Source: a virus. Taken from it: a DNA stretch of 64,000 bases. The notes beneath the pieces are model-generated. The model was not told where the DNA came from. It worked only from the letters and a program-made list of their open reading frames with translations, and searched no databases. The stretch covers positions 52,994-116,993 of the IMG/VR virus record IMGVR_UViG_3300027969_002800; one strand, 5' to 3'. The position numbers were made by a program, and so were the translations under genes. Shown here piece by piece: positions 1 to 7,493 of this stretch (its first letter is position 1; every line of letters starts with the position of its first letter).

Positions 1-912
1 GCTATATCAGTGATATTCACACCCAAGGGGAGAGAGAATAGAGACAAATGGAAACAGATAGAAGACCTCTATCCAGAATCAGAGTTTCATTATTACAATG
101 ATGAAGACAATTTAAATCAACTGTTAGGAATATATATTCCTGTACTAAGACCATATGTACTTTGGAAACATTTCAAAGCTAATCCAGAACTAAGTGAGAA
201 AGCAATATTCTATTGTGATTCAGATATTCTATTCACTAAAGATTTTAATGTAGATGAGTTCTTAGATGATAATGTTAACTACCTATCAGATACAAACAGC
301 TACATCAATGCTACATATTTTGATAGTAAAGAAAGAGATGTTCTCCCAGAGAAGCTAGAAGCATACAAAACAAGAGATGTTCTTGGAGAAATAGCTAGTG
401 TTATTGGTATAGATAGAGCAACATGTGAAGCTAACAATCTACACTCAGGAGGAGCACAATATCTACTAAAGAATGTAGATGGTGAGTTCTGGAGTAAGGT
501 GATGAATGATTGCATTCTTATTAGAACATATTTACAGAATGTAAATAGAGAGTTCTTTAAAGATGAGAATACAGGTTATCAATCATGGTGTGCAGATATG
601 TGGGCTGTTCTTTGGAACTTATGGTTTAGAGAACAAGAAACAAAAGTGGTTCCTGAACTAGCGTTCACCTGGGCAACAGACCCAATATCTAAACTAGAAT
701 CTCACACAATCTTTCATAATGCAGGAATAACAGGAGTATCAATGAATGGATATCCTTGTTTCTACAAAGGAAAATATCATCAAGGAACTGATCCTACAAA
801 AGATCCTCACTTAGATGATGTATTAAACAATATAGAATCACAGAAGTATTGTACATGGTTCTATGCAAACGAACTTAACAACATAAAGCAAAAATATAAA
901 CTTAATTATTAA
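1..912 (+). CDS. Glycosyltransferase-like protein (5' end cut by window)
   Basis: Frame 1 is open from base 1. A GTG at base 10 could start a 300-residue protein, but codons before it are also open, so the true start probably lies outside the window. An acidic motif CDSDILF near residue 70 sits in a hydrophobic strand as in DxD nucleotide-sugar sites of GT-A enzymes. Trp-rich stretches (WCADMWAVLWNLW) and a late His follow. The likely role is sugar transfer, perhaps to virion or host surface. The donor cannot be told from sequence. Two further glycosyltransferases lie at 5586-6982 on the other strand. Confidence 0.6.
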   Translation, partial: AISVIFTPKGRENRDKWKQIEDLYPESEFHYYNDEDNLNQLLGIYIPVLRPYVLWKHFKANPELSEKAIFYCDSDILFTKDFNVDEFLDDNVNYLSDTNSYINATYFDSKERDVLPEKLEAYKTRDVLGEIASVIGIDRATCEANNLHSGGAQYLLKNVDGEFWSKVMNDCILIRTYLQNVNREFFKDENTGYQSWCADMWAVLWNLWFREQETKVVPELAFTWATDPISKLESHTIFHNAGITGVSMNGYPCFYKGKYHQGTDPTKDPHLDDVLNNIESQKYCTWFYANELNNIKQKYKLNY

Positions 913-929
913 TAACAAAAACAATTATC

Positions 930-1163
930 ATGAGTAACAAGAGAGACCTTAAGGCCTATGTAAGATTCGATGGATCTGGCAGAATTGTAGCAGGAAGTTT
1001 AGTCCTAAGAAGAAGTAAACCAAAGGTTGGTAAATGGCAAGAAATTACAGCATACGAATGTTGTAACTATATTCCTACTACTACCACAACAACAACAGCA
1101 GCACCTACAACTAGTACAACTACTACAGCAGCTCCTACAACAACTACAACAACCACCGTTTAA
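930..1163 (+). CDS. Small virion-like protein with Thr-rich tail
   Basis: This 77-residue protein has two parts. Residues about 7-42 (LKAYVRFDGSGRIVAGSLVL and onward to GKWQEI) match the N-terminus of the carbonic-anhydrase-like protein at 3460-4470. The rest is a low-complexity tail of Thr with Ala-Ala-Pro spacers. Similar Thr tails occur on 57435-58625 and 59385-59750 in the structural block, which suggests a surface-exposed virion protein or a site for O-glycosylation. Function is unknown. It starts 18 bases after the glycosyltransferase. Confidence 0.7.
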   Translation: MSNKRDLKAYVRFDGSGRIVAGSLVLRRSKPKVGKWQEITAYECCNYIPTTTTTTTAAPTTSTTTTAAPTTTTTTTV

Positions 1164-1173
1164 TATTTAAACT

Positions 1174-1605
1174 ATGGCACTAAAATCACTATTTCCAGAA
1201 GAAATGATGGAAGGTAAATCAGGAGGGGGTAGTGGGCTAACGCTAGAGACTATCGCTGGGAAGTTATCATACTTCTACGAACAATTACATTTGTTACATT
1301 TTCAAACTACATCATTTGCTGAGCATGAAGCTTTAGGTAAGATATATGATAAGGTGGGAGATTTCCAAGATGAAATCATAGAGAAGATTATGGGATATTC
1401 AGGAAAGAGAGTTAGAGCATACAAGATTGATGCTTTAAAAGATTATTCAGGAGGTATGCCTAACACAGTGGTAAAAGAGTTAGTTACATTTGCTAAACAA
1501 TTAGAAGAGTTTGGAGAAGCTAACAATATGCCAGACATAGAGAATGTTGCTCAATCATTAAGCGGAGAAGCAGCTCAAACTCTTTATAGATTAACCCTTT
1601 CATAA
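1174..1605 (+). CDS. Dps/ferritin-like protein
   Basis: The 143-residue protein has the Dps pattern: after a Gly-rich N-terminus, a helix carries LHLLHFQTTSFAEHEALGKI and continues into KVGDFQDEIIEKIMGY. The His of the first part and the later Asp/Glu residues sit where Dps ferroxidase ligands are found at the dimer interface. The family binds iron and protects DNA, but phage members are poorly studied. Ferroxidase activity and DNA binding are inferred only. It ends directly at the start of the next gene (TAA then ATG). Confidence 0.65.
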   Translation: MALKSLFPEEMMEGKSGGGSGLTLETIAGKLSYFYEQLHLLHFQTTSFAEHEALGKIYDKVGDFQDEIIEKIMGYSGKRVRAYKIDALKDYSGGMPNTVVKELVTFAKQLEEFGEANNMPDIENVAQSLSGEAAQTLYRLTLS

Positions 1606-1893
1606 ATGGAGATTAACAGAAAACATTTTCCAAGTGTAATGCAAGATAATGATGAAATCTTTTTTGCACATTTCGAGGGGATTGTAAATTCTGTTGATGA
1701 GTTATGTAGTCTAGAGATAACTAAGTTATCAAATAGTTATAAATTTCGTATAGCTGCAAGTCTTCCTAAGTATAACAATATGCTTATAGAAGAAGTGCTA
1801 AAGTTTTGTAACATGTTCAACATTAGAGTGGATATGAGTAAGAGTATTAAAACAAGTTCAGTAATAACTTTTGAAATAAATTTGCAAGTGTAA
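1606..1893 (+). CDS. Hypothetical protein, 95 aa
   Basis: I do not recognise this protein. It begins at the base after the stop of the Dps-like gene, so the two are probably translationally coupled. Alternating hydrophobic strands and helices suggest a small alpha/beta fold. No membrane segment, metal site or repeat is visible. Confidence 0.65.
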   Translation: MEINRKHFPSVMQDNDEIFFAHFEGIVNSVDELCSLEITKLSNSYKFRIAASLPKYNNMLIEEVLKFCNMFNIRVDMSKSIKTSSVITFEINLQV

Positions 1894-1946
1894 CAAATTC
1901 TTTCTACATTTGTTACAATTATAAACCAATTAAACATTTTTACATT

Positions 1947-2201
1947 ATGGCAGATTACAATCCTAATGCACGTTACACATGGACTCCTGAAGACAAGTTT
2001 GAATTATCAGGACAAGAATTTGGTCTATTCCTTAACATGGTTAGATCTTATTTAGCATCAGAAGATGGCGCACGTTTTCAATTAATGTCTCAAGCTAATG
2101 AAGCAATTGAGAAAATCATGAAAGCTGGTGTTGAAGCAGATGTTATCAAGGAAGTGTCAGACACTCCTACAGAAGCTCTAGAAGCTGAGGTTATGGAATA
2201 A
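1947..2201 (+). CDS. Hypothetical protein, 84 aa
   Basis: This is an acidic, largely helical protein (LSGQEFGLFLNMVRSYL then a Glu-rich C-terminus) of unknown function. It follows an AT-rich gap of 53 bases. Its place among late-strand genes and its simple helical composition would fit a minor virion or assembly protein, but nothing in the sequence proves this. Confidence 0.65.
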   Translation: MADYNPNARYTWTPEDKFELSGQEFGLFLNMVRSYLASEDGARFQLMSQANEAIEKIMKAGVEADVIKEVSDTPTEALEAEVME

Positions 2202-2258
2202 CACAAGAATGCTGTTGGGTGAAGAATAACAGCACATTTCTAAAAAAAGCACTTCTCT

Positions 2259-2459
2259 ATGAGAATATACGAACCAAAGAATAGAATAGATGTTACAACA
2301 CCCAAGGGAGAGGGAATCATATGGTTAGTGACTGAACTAGGTCATGAAACTGATACCATCTATACAATTATAATAAACACTACAGGTGAGATGTGGCAAT
2401 ACACTCACAAAGATATAATCGTTAAACCCAATATAACATTTAAACGCTATGGCAATTAA
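2259..2459 (+). CDS. Hypothetical protein, 66 aa
   Basis: A small beta-rich protein (EGIIWLVTELG, TIYTIIINTTGEMWQY) of unknown function. Its last 11 bases overlap the start of the next gene in another frame, a spacing typical of phage operons. No motif was recognised. Confidence 0.6.
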   Translation: MRIYEPKNRIDVTTPKGEGIIWLVTELGHETDTIYTIIINTTGEMWQYTHKDIIVKPNITFKRYGN

Positions 2460-2655
2460 AAAGAAAAATGGTGGAAGTCTAACTGGACTTAAAGCCTCCA
2501 ACAAAAGAGTTGGTCCTGTAGATCCTAATGGAGCATACACAAAAGTTCAAAAGAAAACATTAGCTGGTGCTAAAGGAAAAGTTTCTCTTACCAAAGACAA
2601 ACAACTTGGTGCTACAAAGATGGCTAAGTGTGGAGCTAAAATGTCTAAGAAATAA
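2449..2655 (+). CDS. Lys-rich small protein, 68 aa
   Basis: This very basic protein (about a quarter Lys) lacks hydrophobic core segments and ends MAKCGAKMSKK. It is the first of a run of small basic proteins (2449-5496). Their charge suggests binding to nucleic acid, possibly packaged with or condensed on the genome. This is inference from composition only. Its stop shares one base with the next ATG (TAATG). Confidence 0.6.
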   Translation: MAIKKKNGGSLTGLKASNKRVGPVDPNGAYTKVQKKTLAGAKGKVSLTKDKQLGATKMAKCGAKMSKK

Positions 2656-2816
2656 TGGCTACTGATAAAAAGTGGATTCAATCTGCAACAGCCTCTATAA
2701 AAAAAAGAGGAACTGCTGGGAAATGCACACCCATCACAAAAAAGGGGTGTTCTGGAAAAGCTAAAACTTTAGCTCTTACATTCAAAAAAATTGCTAAATC
2801 TAACAAAAAGAAATAA
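2655..2816 (+). CDS. Conserved basic phage peptide, 53 aa
   Basis: Starts in a TAATG overlap with the previous gene and ends NKKK. The motif WIQSATASIKKRGTAGKCTP followed by ITKKGC and KALALTFKK-like residues belongs to a small family I know from many large phage genomes (the CTP-TK-C pattern), whose function has not been established to my knowledge. Two Cys about ten residues apart may bind metal. The reading frame shows strong Lys codon use like its neighbours. Confidence 0.65.
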   Translation: MATDKKWIQSATASIKKRGTAGKCTPITKKGCSGKAKTLALTFKKIAKSNKKK

Positions 2817-2818
2817 TC

Positions 2819-3460
2819 ATGGCAATTACTAAAGTACCTAATGGTCCTCTTATTAAACCTAAAGGTCCATTTAAAGGAAGTACATTGAAAGCTGGTGGTA
2901 AGATAATCAAGAAAGCTCAGAATGGTAAAACTTGGCAAAGTATGTCTCAACCTGAAAAGGCAAGTAAAATAGCTGAGTTAAAGCAAAAAGGAGGATTTGA
3001 GAACGTTAAGAGATATAAAGACTCAATAAGTACAGATGCTGAAAATAGACGTAATGCAGCATTTCAAAAAAATGCAGATGTTAGAGGACTAACTGTAGAA
3101 CAGTTAAGACAAGCTAATAAAAAAGACGAACGTAAGCCTGACTTAACACCGAAGGGTGATTATAAAATGAGAGAAACCAAAAGTGCTAATACAGATGGCC
3201 CAAGTTTATTAAGTAGATTAAATCCACTTGGAGACAAAGCTAGATGTATTTATACTAATAATCGTGGTAAGGCTGAAACAAAAGCTAATGGTGGAAAGGT
3301 TAAGAAAGCTAAAGCTGGAGCAATGATTAAACGTGCTGATGGTTCATTCTCTAAACCTGGTCTTTGGGATAATATCCGTAAGAATAAAGGATCTGGAAAG
3401 AAACCTACTAAGCAAATGTTAGTGCAAGAAAAGAAAATAAAAGCTAAATCTAAAAAATAA
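2819..3460 (+). CDS. Basic protein with repeated GGKxxKKAxxG motifs
   Basis: The 213-residue protein is Lys-rich and probably disordered. The short motif GGKIIKKAQNGK near residue 26 recurs as GGKVKKAKAGAMIKR near residue 160 and as GATIKKAQSG in the protein at 4814-5335, so the two genes share a repeated basic element. Function is unknown; DNA or capsid binding is possible. It overlaps the next gene by one base (TAATG). Confidence 0.6.
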   Translation: MAITKVPNGPLIKPKGPFKGSTLKAGGKIIKKAQNGKTWQSMSQPEKASKIAELKQKGGFENVKRYKDSISTDAENRRNAAFQKNADVRGLTVEQLRQANKKDERKPDLTPKGDYKMRETKSANTDGPSLLSRLNPLGDKARCIYTNNRGKAETKANGGKVKKAKAGAMIKRADGSFSKPGLWDNIRKNKGSGKKPTKQMLVQEKKIKAKSKK

Positions 3461-4470
3461 TGGCAAATTGTAAAAATTGTAATTCTAAGCTAAAAGCATA
3501 TGCTAGAATTGATGGAACAAACACACTTGTTTCAGGAAGTCTTGTTTTAAGATTAACAAAACCTAAAGTTGGAAACTGGAAAGAAGTACAACCTATAGAA
3601 TATTTTAATAAAACTTCTCAACATTATCTTGACATAGTACAAGCTACATATCCAGATGCTAAATTAGCTAACACTGTTGCTATTAAGTTAGAACAATTTC
3701 TTTCTGATAGAGGAATTTATGCTAACAATACAGTTTTAAATTACACTTCATGTTCAGATGATGTTAATGCTCCTGAGTTTGCTAACATATTTAATATAGG
3801 TCAAACTCCTCCAGCATTAAATGAATTCCTTGGACCATTTATGGGTGGTGGTTTAGCAGGTTATCCTCATACAGGTGCTTTAGGATTACAAGCTTGGCAA
3901 AGTCATGCTACAACAGATACTCCTATTGATGGGCCTTTATTATTAATTAATATGCCTCACATAGGTGTTACACAACAAGCTGATCTTGTTGCTAGTAATG
4001 ATAATGTGGGTAGAATGTTAAGAAGAGGAAAAACTTCTGCTACAGCAGATAATACATGTGGAGCTGTAGTTACAGCTGCTCAATGGGTTATGACTAATAC
4101 AGCTAGTGGGCCTACTCCAGTGAGAGGTGCAGGTGTATTTGCTAATAATGACCAATACTTCACTCTTGCCACTATATTATGGGCAAATAGATCTACATTA
4201 TGTAATTCTACTAATAACTTTGTACTAGATCCTACTAAATATAGTGCTGGTGTTAAATTAGCTACAGAATATATTAGAGCAAAAAGTTTTACTGATTTAA
4301 AAAATACTTTAATACCTGTTCTTATAGGACAAAAGAATTTATATTTCCTAACTGCTACATTTATTAATACTGACGATGAGTGGGCTCCTTGTATTGATTT
4401 TAAAGAATTATGGCTTTGGGATTCAGGAGCTTGGACAAATCTTACAACACAATTTAATACATATTTATAA
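3460..4470 (+). CDS. LCIB/C-type beta-carbonic anhydrase domain fused to a virion-like N-terminal module
   Basis: The 336-residue protein starts with a CKNC pair and the module shared with 930-1163 (residues about 11-45). From about residue 53 it matches the LCIB/LCIC carbonic anhydrase family of algae and bacteria. The zinc and catalytic positions are present: Cys98 with Asp100/101 (TSCSDD), His167 (NMPHIGV), Arg188/189 (MLRRGK) and Cys200 (NTCGAV). The family turns CO2 into bicarbonate. Family motifs GGGLAGYPHTGALGL and TPIDG are also in order. The domain looks intact, so activity is plausible. Fusion to a short phage module suggests the enzyme or its fold is displayed on, or carried with, the virion. 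A non-enzymatic structural use of the fold is the alternative. Confidence 0.8.
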   Translation: MANCKNCNSKLKAYARIDGTNTLVSGSLVLRLTKPKVGNWKEVQPIEYFNKTSQHYLDIVQATYPDAKLANTVAIKLEQFLSDRGIYANNTVLNYTSCSDDVNAPEFANIFNIGQTPPALNEFLGPFMGGGLAGYPHTGALGLQAWQSHATTDTPIDGPLLLINMPHIGVTQQADLVASNDNVGRMLRRGKTSATADNTCGAVVTAAQWVMTNTASGPTPVRGAGVFANNDQYFTLATILWANRSTLCNSTNNFVLDPTKYSAGVKLATEYIRAKSFTDLKNTLIPVLIGQKNLYFLTATFINTDDEWAPCIDFKELWLWDSGAWTNLTTQFNTYL

Positions 4471-4748
4471 TGGCAACAGCAGCTTGGACACGTAAAGAAG
4501 GAAAGAATCCTTCTGGTGGATTAAACGCTAAAGGAATAGCATCATATAGAGCGGCAAACCCAGGAAGCAAGCTCAAAAAAGCTGTTACGACTAAACCTTC
4601 CAAACTTAAAGCTGGAAGTAAAGATGCAAAGCGAAGAGCATCTTTTTGTAGTAGAATGTCTGGGATGAAGAAGAAAAATACATCTTCTAAGACAGCTAAA
4701 GATCCTAATAGTAGAATCAATAAATCATTAAGAAAATGGAACTGTTAA
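4470..4748 (+). CDS. DUF6321-like small basic protein
   Basis: The 92-residue protein shows the family pattern AWTRKEGKNPSGGLNAKG at its start, then RRASFCSRMSGMK and DPNSRINKSLRKWNC at its end. Such proteins are common in phages and some bacteria; I know of no proven role. Three Cys could bind metal. Its start overlaps the previous stop by one base, as in the rest of this operon. Confidence 0.75.
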   Translation: MATAAWTRKEGKNPSGGLNAKGIASYRAANPGSKLKKAVTTKPSKLKAGSKDAKRRASFCSRMSGMKKKNTSSKTAKDPNSRINKSLRKWNC

Positions 4749-4792
4749 ACAAAAATGGGAAGCCTAGTCCTCCCCCTCCTCCTGGATTATAA
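4736..4792 (+). CDS. Possible 18-residue Pro-rich peptide
   Basis: An ATG inside the end of the preceding gene opens a short frame reading NGKPSPPPPPGL before a stop. Five consecutive Pro codons are unusual. The overlap fits the compact style of this operon, but so short a frame could be chance. Confidence 0.25.
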   Translation: MELLNKNGKPSPPPPPGL

Positions 4793-4813
4793 CAACTAAA
4801 CAATAAATATATT

Positions 4814-5335
4814 ATGTCACAACCTAAAAAACCTGCAAAAGCAGAAAGTACAGTCATAAAACCTATGGCTAAAAAAGATAGATTTAAAAATCTAGGTGGA
4901 GAAATTGGAAATCCTCCTTTCCCAAATGGAAGAAAAAATATGCCTTACGCACCTACCAAAATGGGTGGTGCTAAGAATGGTAAAACTATGAGCAAAGCTA
5001 AAGATGGTAAATCATTTCCTGATCTTAACAAAGATGGAAAGATTACTAAAGCAGACATCCTTAAAGGACGTGGTGTTATAGCTAAGAAAGGTGCTACAAT
5101 TAAGAAAGCACAATCTGGTATTAATACATTATTACCTGGTGGATATGCTCCTAAATCAAGAGAAGAAAAATACAACAACTATCCTAGTTCTAAATCTGCA
5201 CCTAAAGCTAAAGCTAAACCTAAATCATCTATACAAGAAGCTACTCCTCAAGAAGTAAAAAAATATGGAATGATGGGTTCACAACAGGCTAAATCAGGAG
5301 CTAAAATGAAGAAATGCAAATACGGTTGTAACTAA
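4814..5335 (+). CDS. Lys-rich protein with an EF-hand/dockerin-like calcium loop
   Basis: The 173-residue protein is basic and low in hydrophobic residues. Residues about 74-88 read DLNKDGKITKADIL, with oxygen ligands at loop positions 1, 3, 5 and 12, the pattern of EF-hand and dockerin loops. GATIKKAQSG follows, an element shared with 2819-3460. The C-terminus carries a CKYGC pair. A calcium-stabilised, DNA- or capsid-binding protein is a reasonable guess. It starts after a Pro-rich micro-ORF and ends in TAATG overlap with the next gene. Confidence 0.65.
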   Translation: MSQPKKPAKAESTVIKPMAKKDRFKNLGGEIGNPPFPNGRKNMPYAPTKMGGAKNGKTMSKAKDGKSFPDLNKDGKITKADILKGRGVIAKKGATIKKAQSGINTLLPGGYAPKSREEKYNNYPSSKSAPKAKAKPKSSIQEATPQEVKKYGMMGSQQAKSGAKMKKCKYGCN

Positions 5336-5496
5336 TGACTTCTGGTAAAGCAAAGAAATCAGGAGCACCAAGAAAAGCTCCAAAGGTCTCTATTCCTAGA
5401 AAGGACAAACCTTTTTCAAAGACTAAGTCTATGGATGATAAAGCTATCAGAACTTCTCCTCAGCAACCAATGAAGCAAAAGAGATTATCAAAATAA
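5335..5496 (+). CDS. Basic small protein, 53 aa
   Basis: Starts within the previous stop (TAATG) and reads a Lys/Arg/Ser/Pro-rich, probably disordered chain ending KQKRLSK. It is the last clear gene of this plus-strand block. Function is unknown. Confidence 0.55.
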   Translation: MTSGKAKKSGAPRKAPKVSIPRKDKPFSKTKSMDDKAIRTSPQQPMKQKRLSK

Positions 5497-5559
5497 TTTA
5501 ATGTGCCCCTCCTAATGTTAGTTCGTTAGGACCTAAGACTACTGATCTTATCAAAAAAG

Positions 5560-5587
5560 AAAGCCCTTATTTCAAGGGCTTTTTTTT
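5560..5587. terminator. Bidirectional intrinsic terminator
   Basis: Eight-base arms AAGCCCTT and AAGGGCTT flank a five-base loop. The plus strand continues into eight T, and the minus strand into TTTCTTTTTT. It separates the plus block from the convergent minus block. The last codon of the minus gene at 5586 lies inside it. Confidence 0.9.
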
Positions 5588-6233
5588 ATGATCTATATTT
5601 ATTATAATAAACATTACCTTCTAATAATTTGTATCTTATACCAAACTTATGCAATAGATACGGAAGACTAAGTTGATCTTGAACAGACCATATGCAATTA
5701 TGATAGAACCACTCTTTCATTAAATTGTATTGTCTATTAGCTATAACATTCTTAGAATATATGAATGTACCACACTCAAATAGAATATTGTCTACCCACG
5801 TAACATCTTTAGAATAACTCTGCACCTGTTCTATCATTCTTTCTCCCTCATATCTATCAATAAGATATTGATTACCTGTATCAATTAAGCTAATAACATA
5901 ATCTAGCTCTTGCTTAACAGAACTTCTTCCTGAATGTTTAAAGAAACATGCATCTGTGTCAATACATTCATCTACCATTCTTTCTATAGCCAATGGATCT
6001 GATATTGAGAAACCAGAATCTATCCATATATAATAGTCATAATCTGGATGATCTTCCCAAACTATCATTTTAGGTATTTTACCACGTAGTCTAGGTAACA
6101 TAGCTTTTTGTCTAGGAGATTCTGTTTGATCATCTATTCTATTAAATACTATTTCATACTTATCAGATTTTTGATCTACCCATCTAGAATATAATCCACT
6201 TCCAAATGAAGCTGTTGTTACTAGCACTCTCAT
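5586..6233 (-). CDS. DUF616/TOD1-MUCI70-like glycosyltransferase
   Basis: The 215-residue protein begins with a strand MRVLVTTASFG, then has KIPKMIVWEDHPDYDYYIWI followed by DSGFSISDP. This segment matches the DUF616 hexosyltransferase-like family, where the Asp-containing strand is the metal/nucleotide-sugar site. It overlaps the next glycosyltransferase gene by four bases (ATGA), so the two probably act together, for example on virion proteins, phage DNA or host surface glycans. The target is unknown. Confidence 0.65.
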   Translation of the reverse strand: MRVLVTTASFGSGLYSRWVDQKSDKYEIVFNRIDDQTESPRQKAMLPRLRGKIPKMIVWEDHPDYDYYIWIDSGFSISDPLAIERMVDECIDTDACFFKHSGRSSVKQELDYVISLIDTGNQYLIDRYEGERMIEQVQSYSKDVTWVDNILFECGTFIYSKNVIANRQYNLMKEWFYHNCIWSVQDQLSLPYLLHKFGIRYKLLEGNVYYNKYRS

Positions 6234-6982
6234 TGTTTATTTACAAAATCTTTTAACATTTGTGCATAATCTTTATTCCAATGAGGATTTAAATGAACAT
6301 CTCCTGTAGGTATTAGATTTCTTTGTCTTAAGTTTTCTATATATTCACTATGTCTTTGTATGATGTTAGGCTTATCTGCAGTGTCTGTACCTTGTCCAGA
6401 TTGATGATATCCTCTACCACCCCACATATAAAACCAAGAAGCTTCTGAGTCAGGCATTTTTGCATCAATAACATATTCTTTACCAAAGGAATGTATTCTA
6501 TTAACTAATGTTGTATCTCCTCCAGCATTCTCTATAGGACTCTTACCAATTGCTTCCCAAACTTTTTTACTGTATACAATACCTGAGTTACCAATTCCCA
6601 TTATCTTTGTTATACTAGGCTCATTGTAATACACACCTGTTTCCCAATGTAAGATGTTAGTATCTTCTTTCCAAAATTTAGCTATGTTGGATAAATGATT
6701 AGACAAAGCTACATCATCATCATCCCATACAGCTATTAGTTCTCCAGAACATCTTTCTATAGCATAGTTTTCTTTATCCCCAATTGTAGGGAATGTTTCA
6801 TCTAGATTATAGATTTTGATTTCTGGGTGATCGTATATTAACTTCTGAAGAGGGTAGTCATTAACTATGATTAGTTCTTTCTTACCTGGATACTCTTGTA
6901 GGAGGAAACTTTGTATAGCTTCCTCCAGAGTATCTACTCTTCCATAAGTGATGCATTTAGCAGATATGAAAGGATATTGCAT
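6230..6982 (-). CDS. Family 2 (GT-A) glycosyltransferase
   Basis: The 250-residue protein has the GT2 layout: an N-terminal strand and ITYGR, then TLEEAIQSFLLQ and ELIIVNDYP, then the metal-binding VWDDDDVAL near residue 107 and a Gly-rich acceptor region (GGRGYHQSGQG). Such enzymes transfer sugars from nucleotide donors. It is coupled to the DUF616-like gene by an ATGA overlap. Confidence 0.8.
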   Translation of the reverse strand: MQYPFISAKCITYGRVDTLEEAIQSFLLQEYPGKKELIIVNDYPLQKLIYDHPEIKIYNLDETFPTIGDKENYAIERCSGELIAVWDDDDVALSNHLSNIAKFWKEDTNILHWETGVYYNEPSITKIMGIGNSGIVYSKKVWEAIGKSPIENAGGDTTLVNRIHSFGKEYVIDAKMPDSEASWFYMWGGRGYHQSGQGTDTADKPNIIQRHSEYIENLRQRNLIPTGDVHLNPHWNKDYAQMLKDFVNKQ

Positions 6983-6984
6983 AA

Positions 6985-7287
6985 TTACCAGATGTGAATT
7001 ATACTAAAATAAGGAATCATAGCTACACTAAAATCTTCAAATTCAAAAGGAACTTCATATATTGTTGCTAATGCAGAAGGTTCTACCAGTACAAAACATC
7101 CTTCTACTAAATCTGTATCTGTAATACCTGTACCTACAGAAAATACTTCCAGCTTAGGCATTTTTTTAATTAAAGCTTTCTCTAAAGCTTCTTTAGTATT
7201 TTCATCTACTATAATTTTACCTTCAATTTTTTTAGGAATTTTAATATACACTCTTGTTCCTAATAATTTTTTAAATCCTTTTTCCAT
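6985..7287 (-). CDS. Possible GroES-like co-chaperonin
   Basis: The 100-residue protein fits the GroES layout: GTRVYIKIP as first strand, then GKIIV, a mobile-loop-length linker, LEVFSVGTG, then VEGCFVLVEPSA and a hydrophobic C-terminal strand. Phage co-chaperonins such as T4 gp31 modify host GroEL for capsid folding. The match rests on pattern and length only, so other small beta-barrels are possible. Confidence 0.4.
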   Translation of the reverse strand: MEKGFKKLLGTRVYIKIPKKIEGKIIVDENTKEALEKALIKKMPKLEVFSVGTGITDTDLVEGCFVLVEPSALATIYEVPFEFEDFSVAMIPYFSIIHIW

Positions 7288-7306
7288 AATTGTTTTGTTT
7301 TAATTG

Positions 7307-7489
7307 TTATACACTTACTACTAATGTCCAAACATTAGATATTGATGGTGGGAACTTTTCCCCTTTTGTCAAAGCTATAAATTCTTTGCCACTTCTGAAC
7401 AATCCACTAACTCTTGTTCTTTGTCCTGTTTTTGCACTGATGTTTTCACTGCTTAGCTCTAGTAGAGCTAATAATAATTGTTTAATCAT
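7307..7489 (-). CDS. Hypothetical protein, 60 aa
   Basis: I place the start at the ATG giving MIKQLLLALLELSS. An upstream ATG at 7519 would overlap the thioredoxin gene more and is less likely. A conserved-looking KTGQRTRVSGLFRSG segment and a beta C-terminus are visible. Function unknown. Confidence 0.5.
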   Translation of the reverse strand: MIKQLLLALLELSSENISAKTGQRTRVSGLFRSGKEFIALTKGEKFPPSISNVWTLVVSV

Positions 7490-7493
7490 AGTT

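Noticed and set aside
1063-1160. ACA/ACT repeat as a DNA satellite or origin
   Set aside because: It is in frame as Thr codons with varied third bases, so protein selection explains it.
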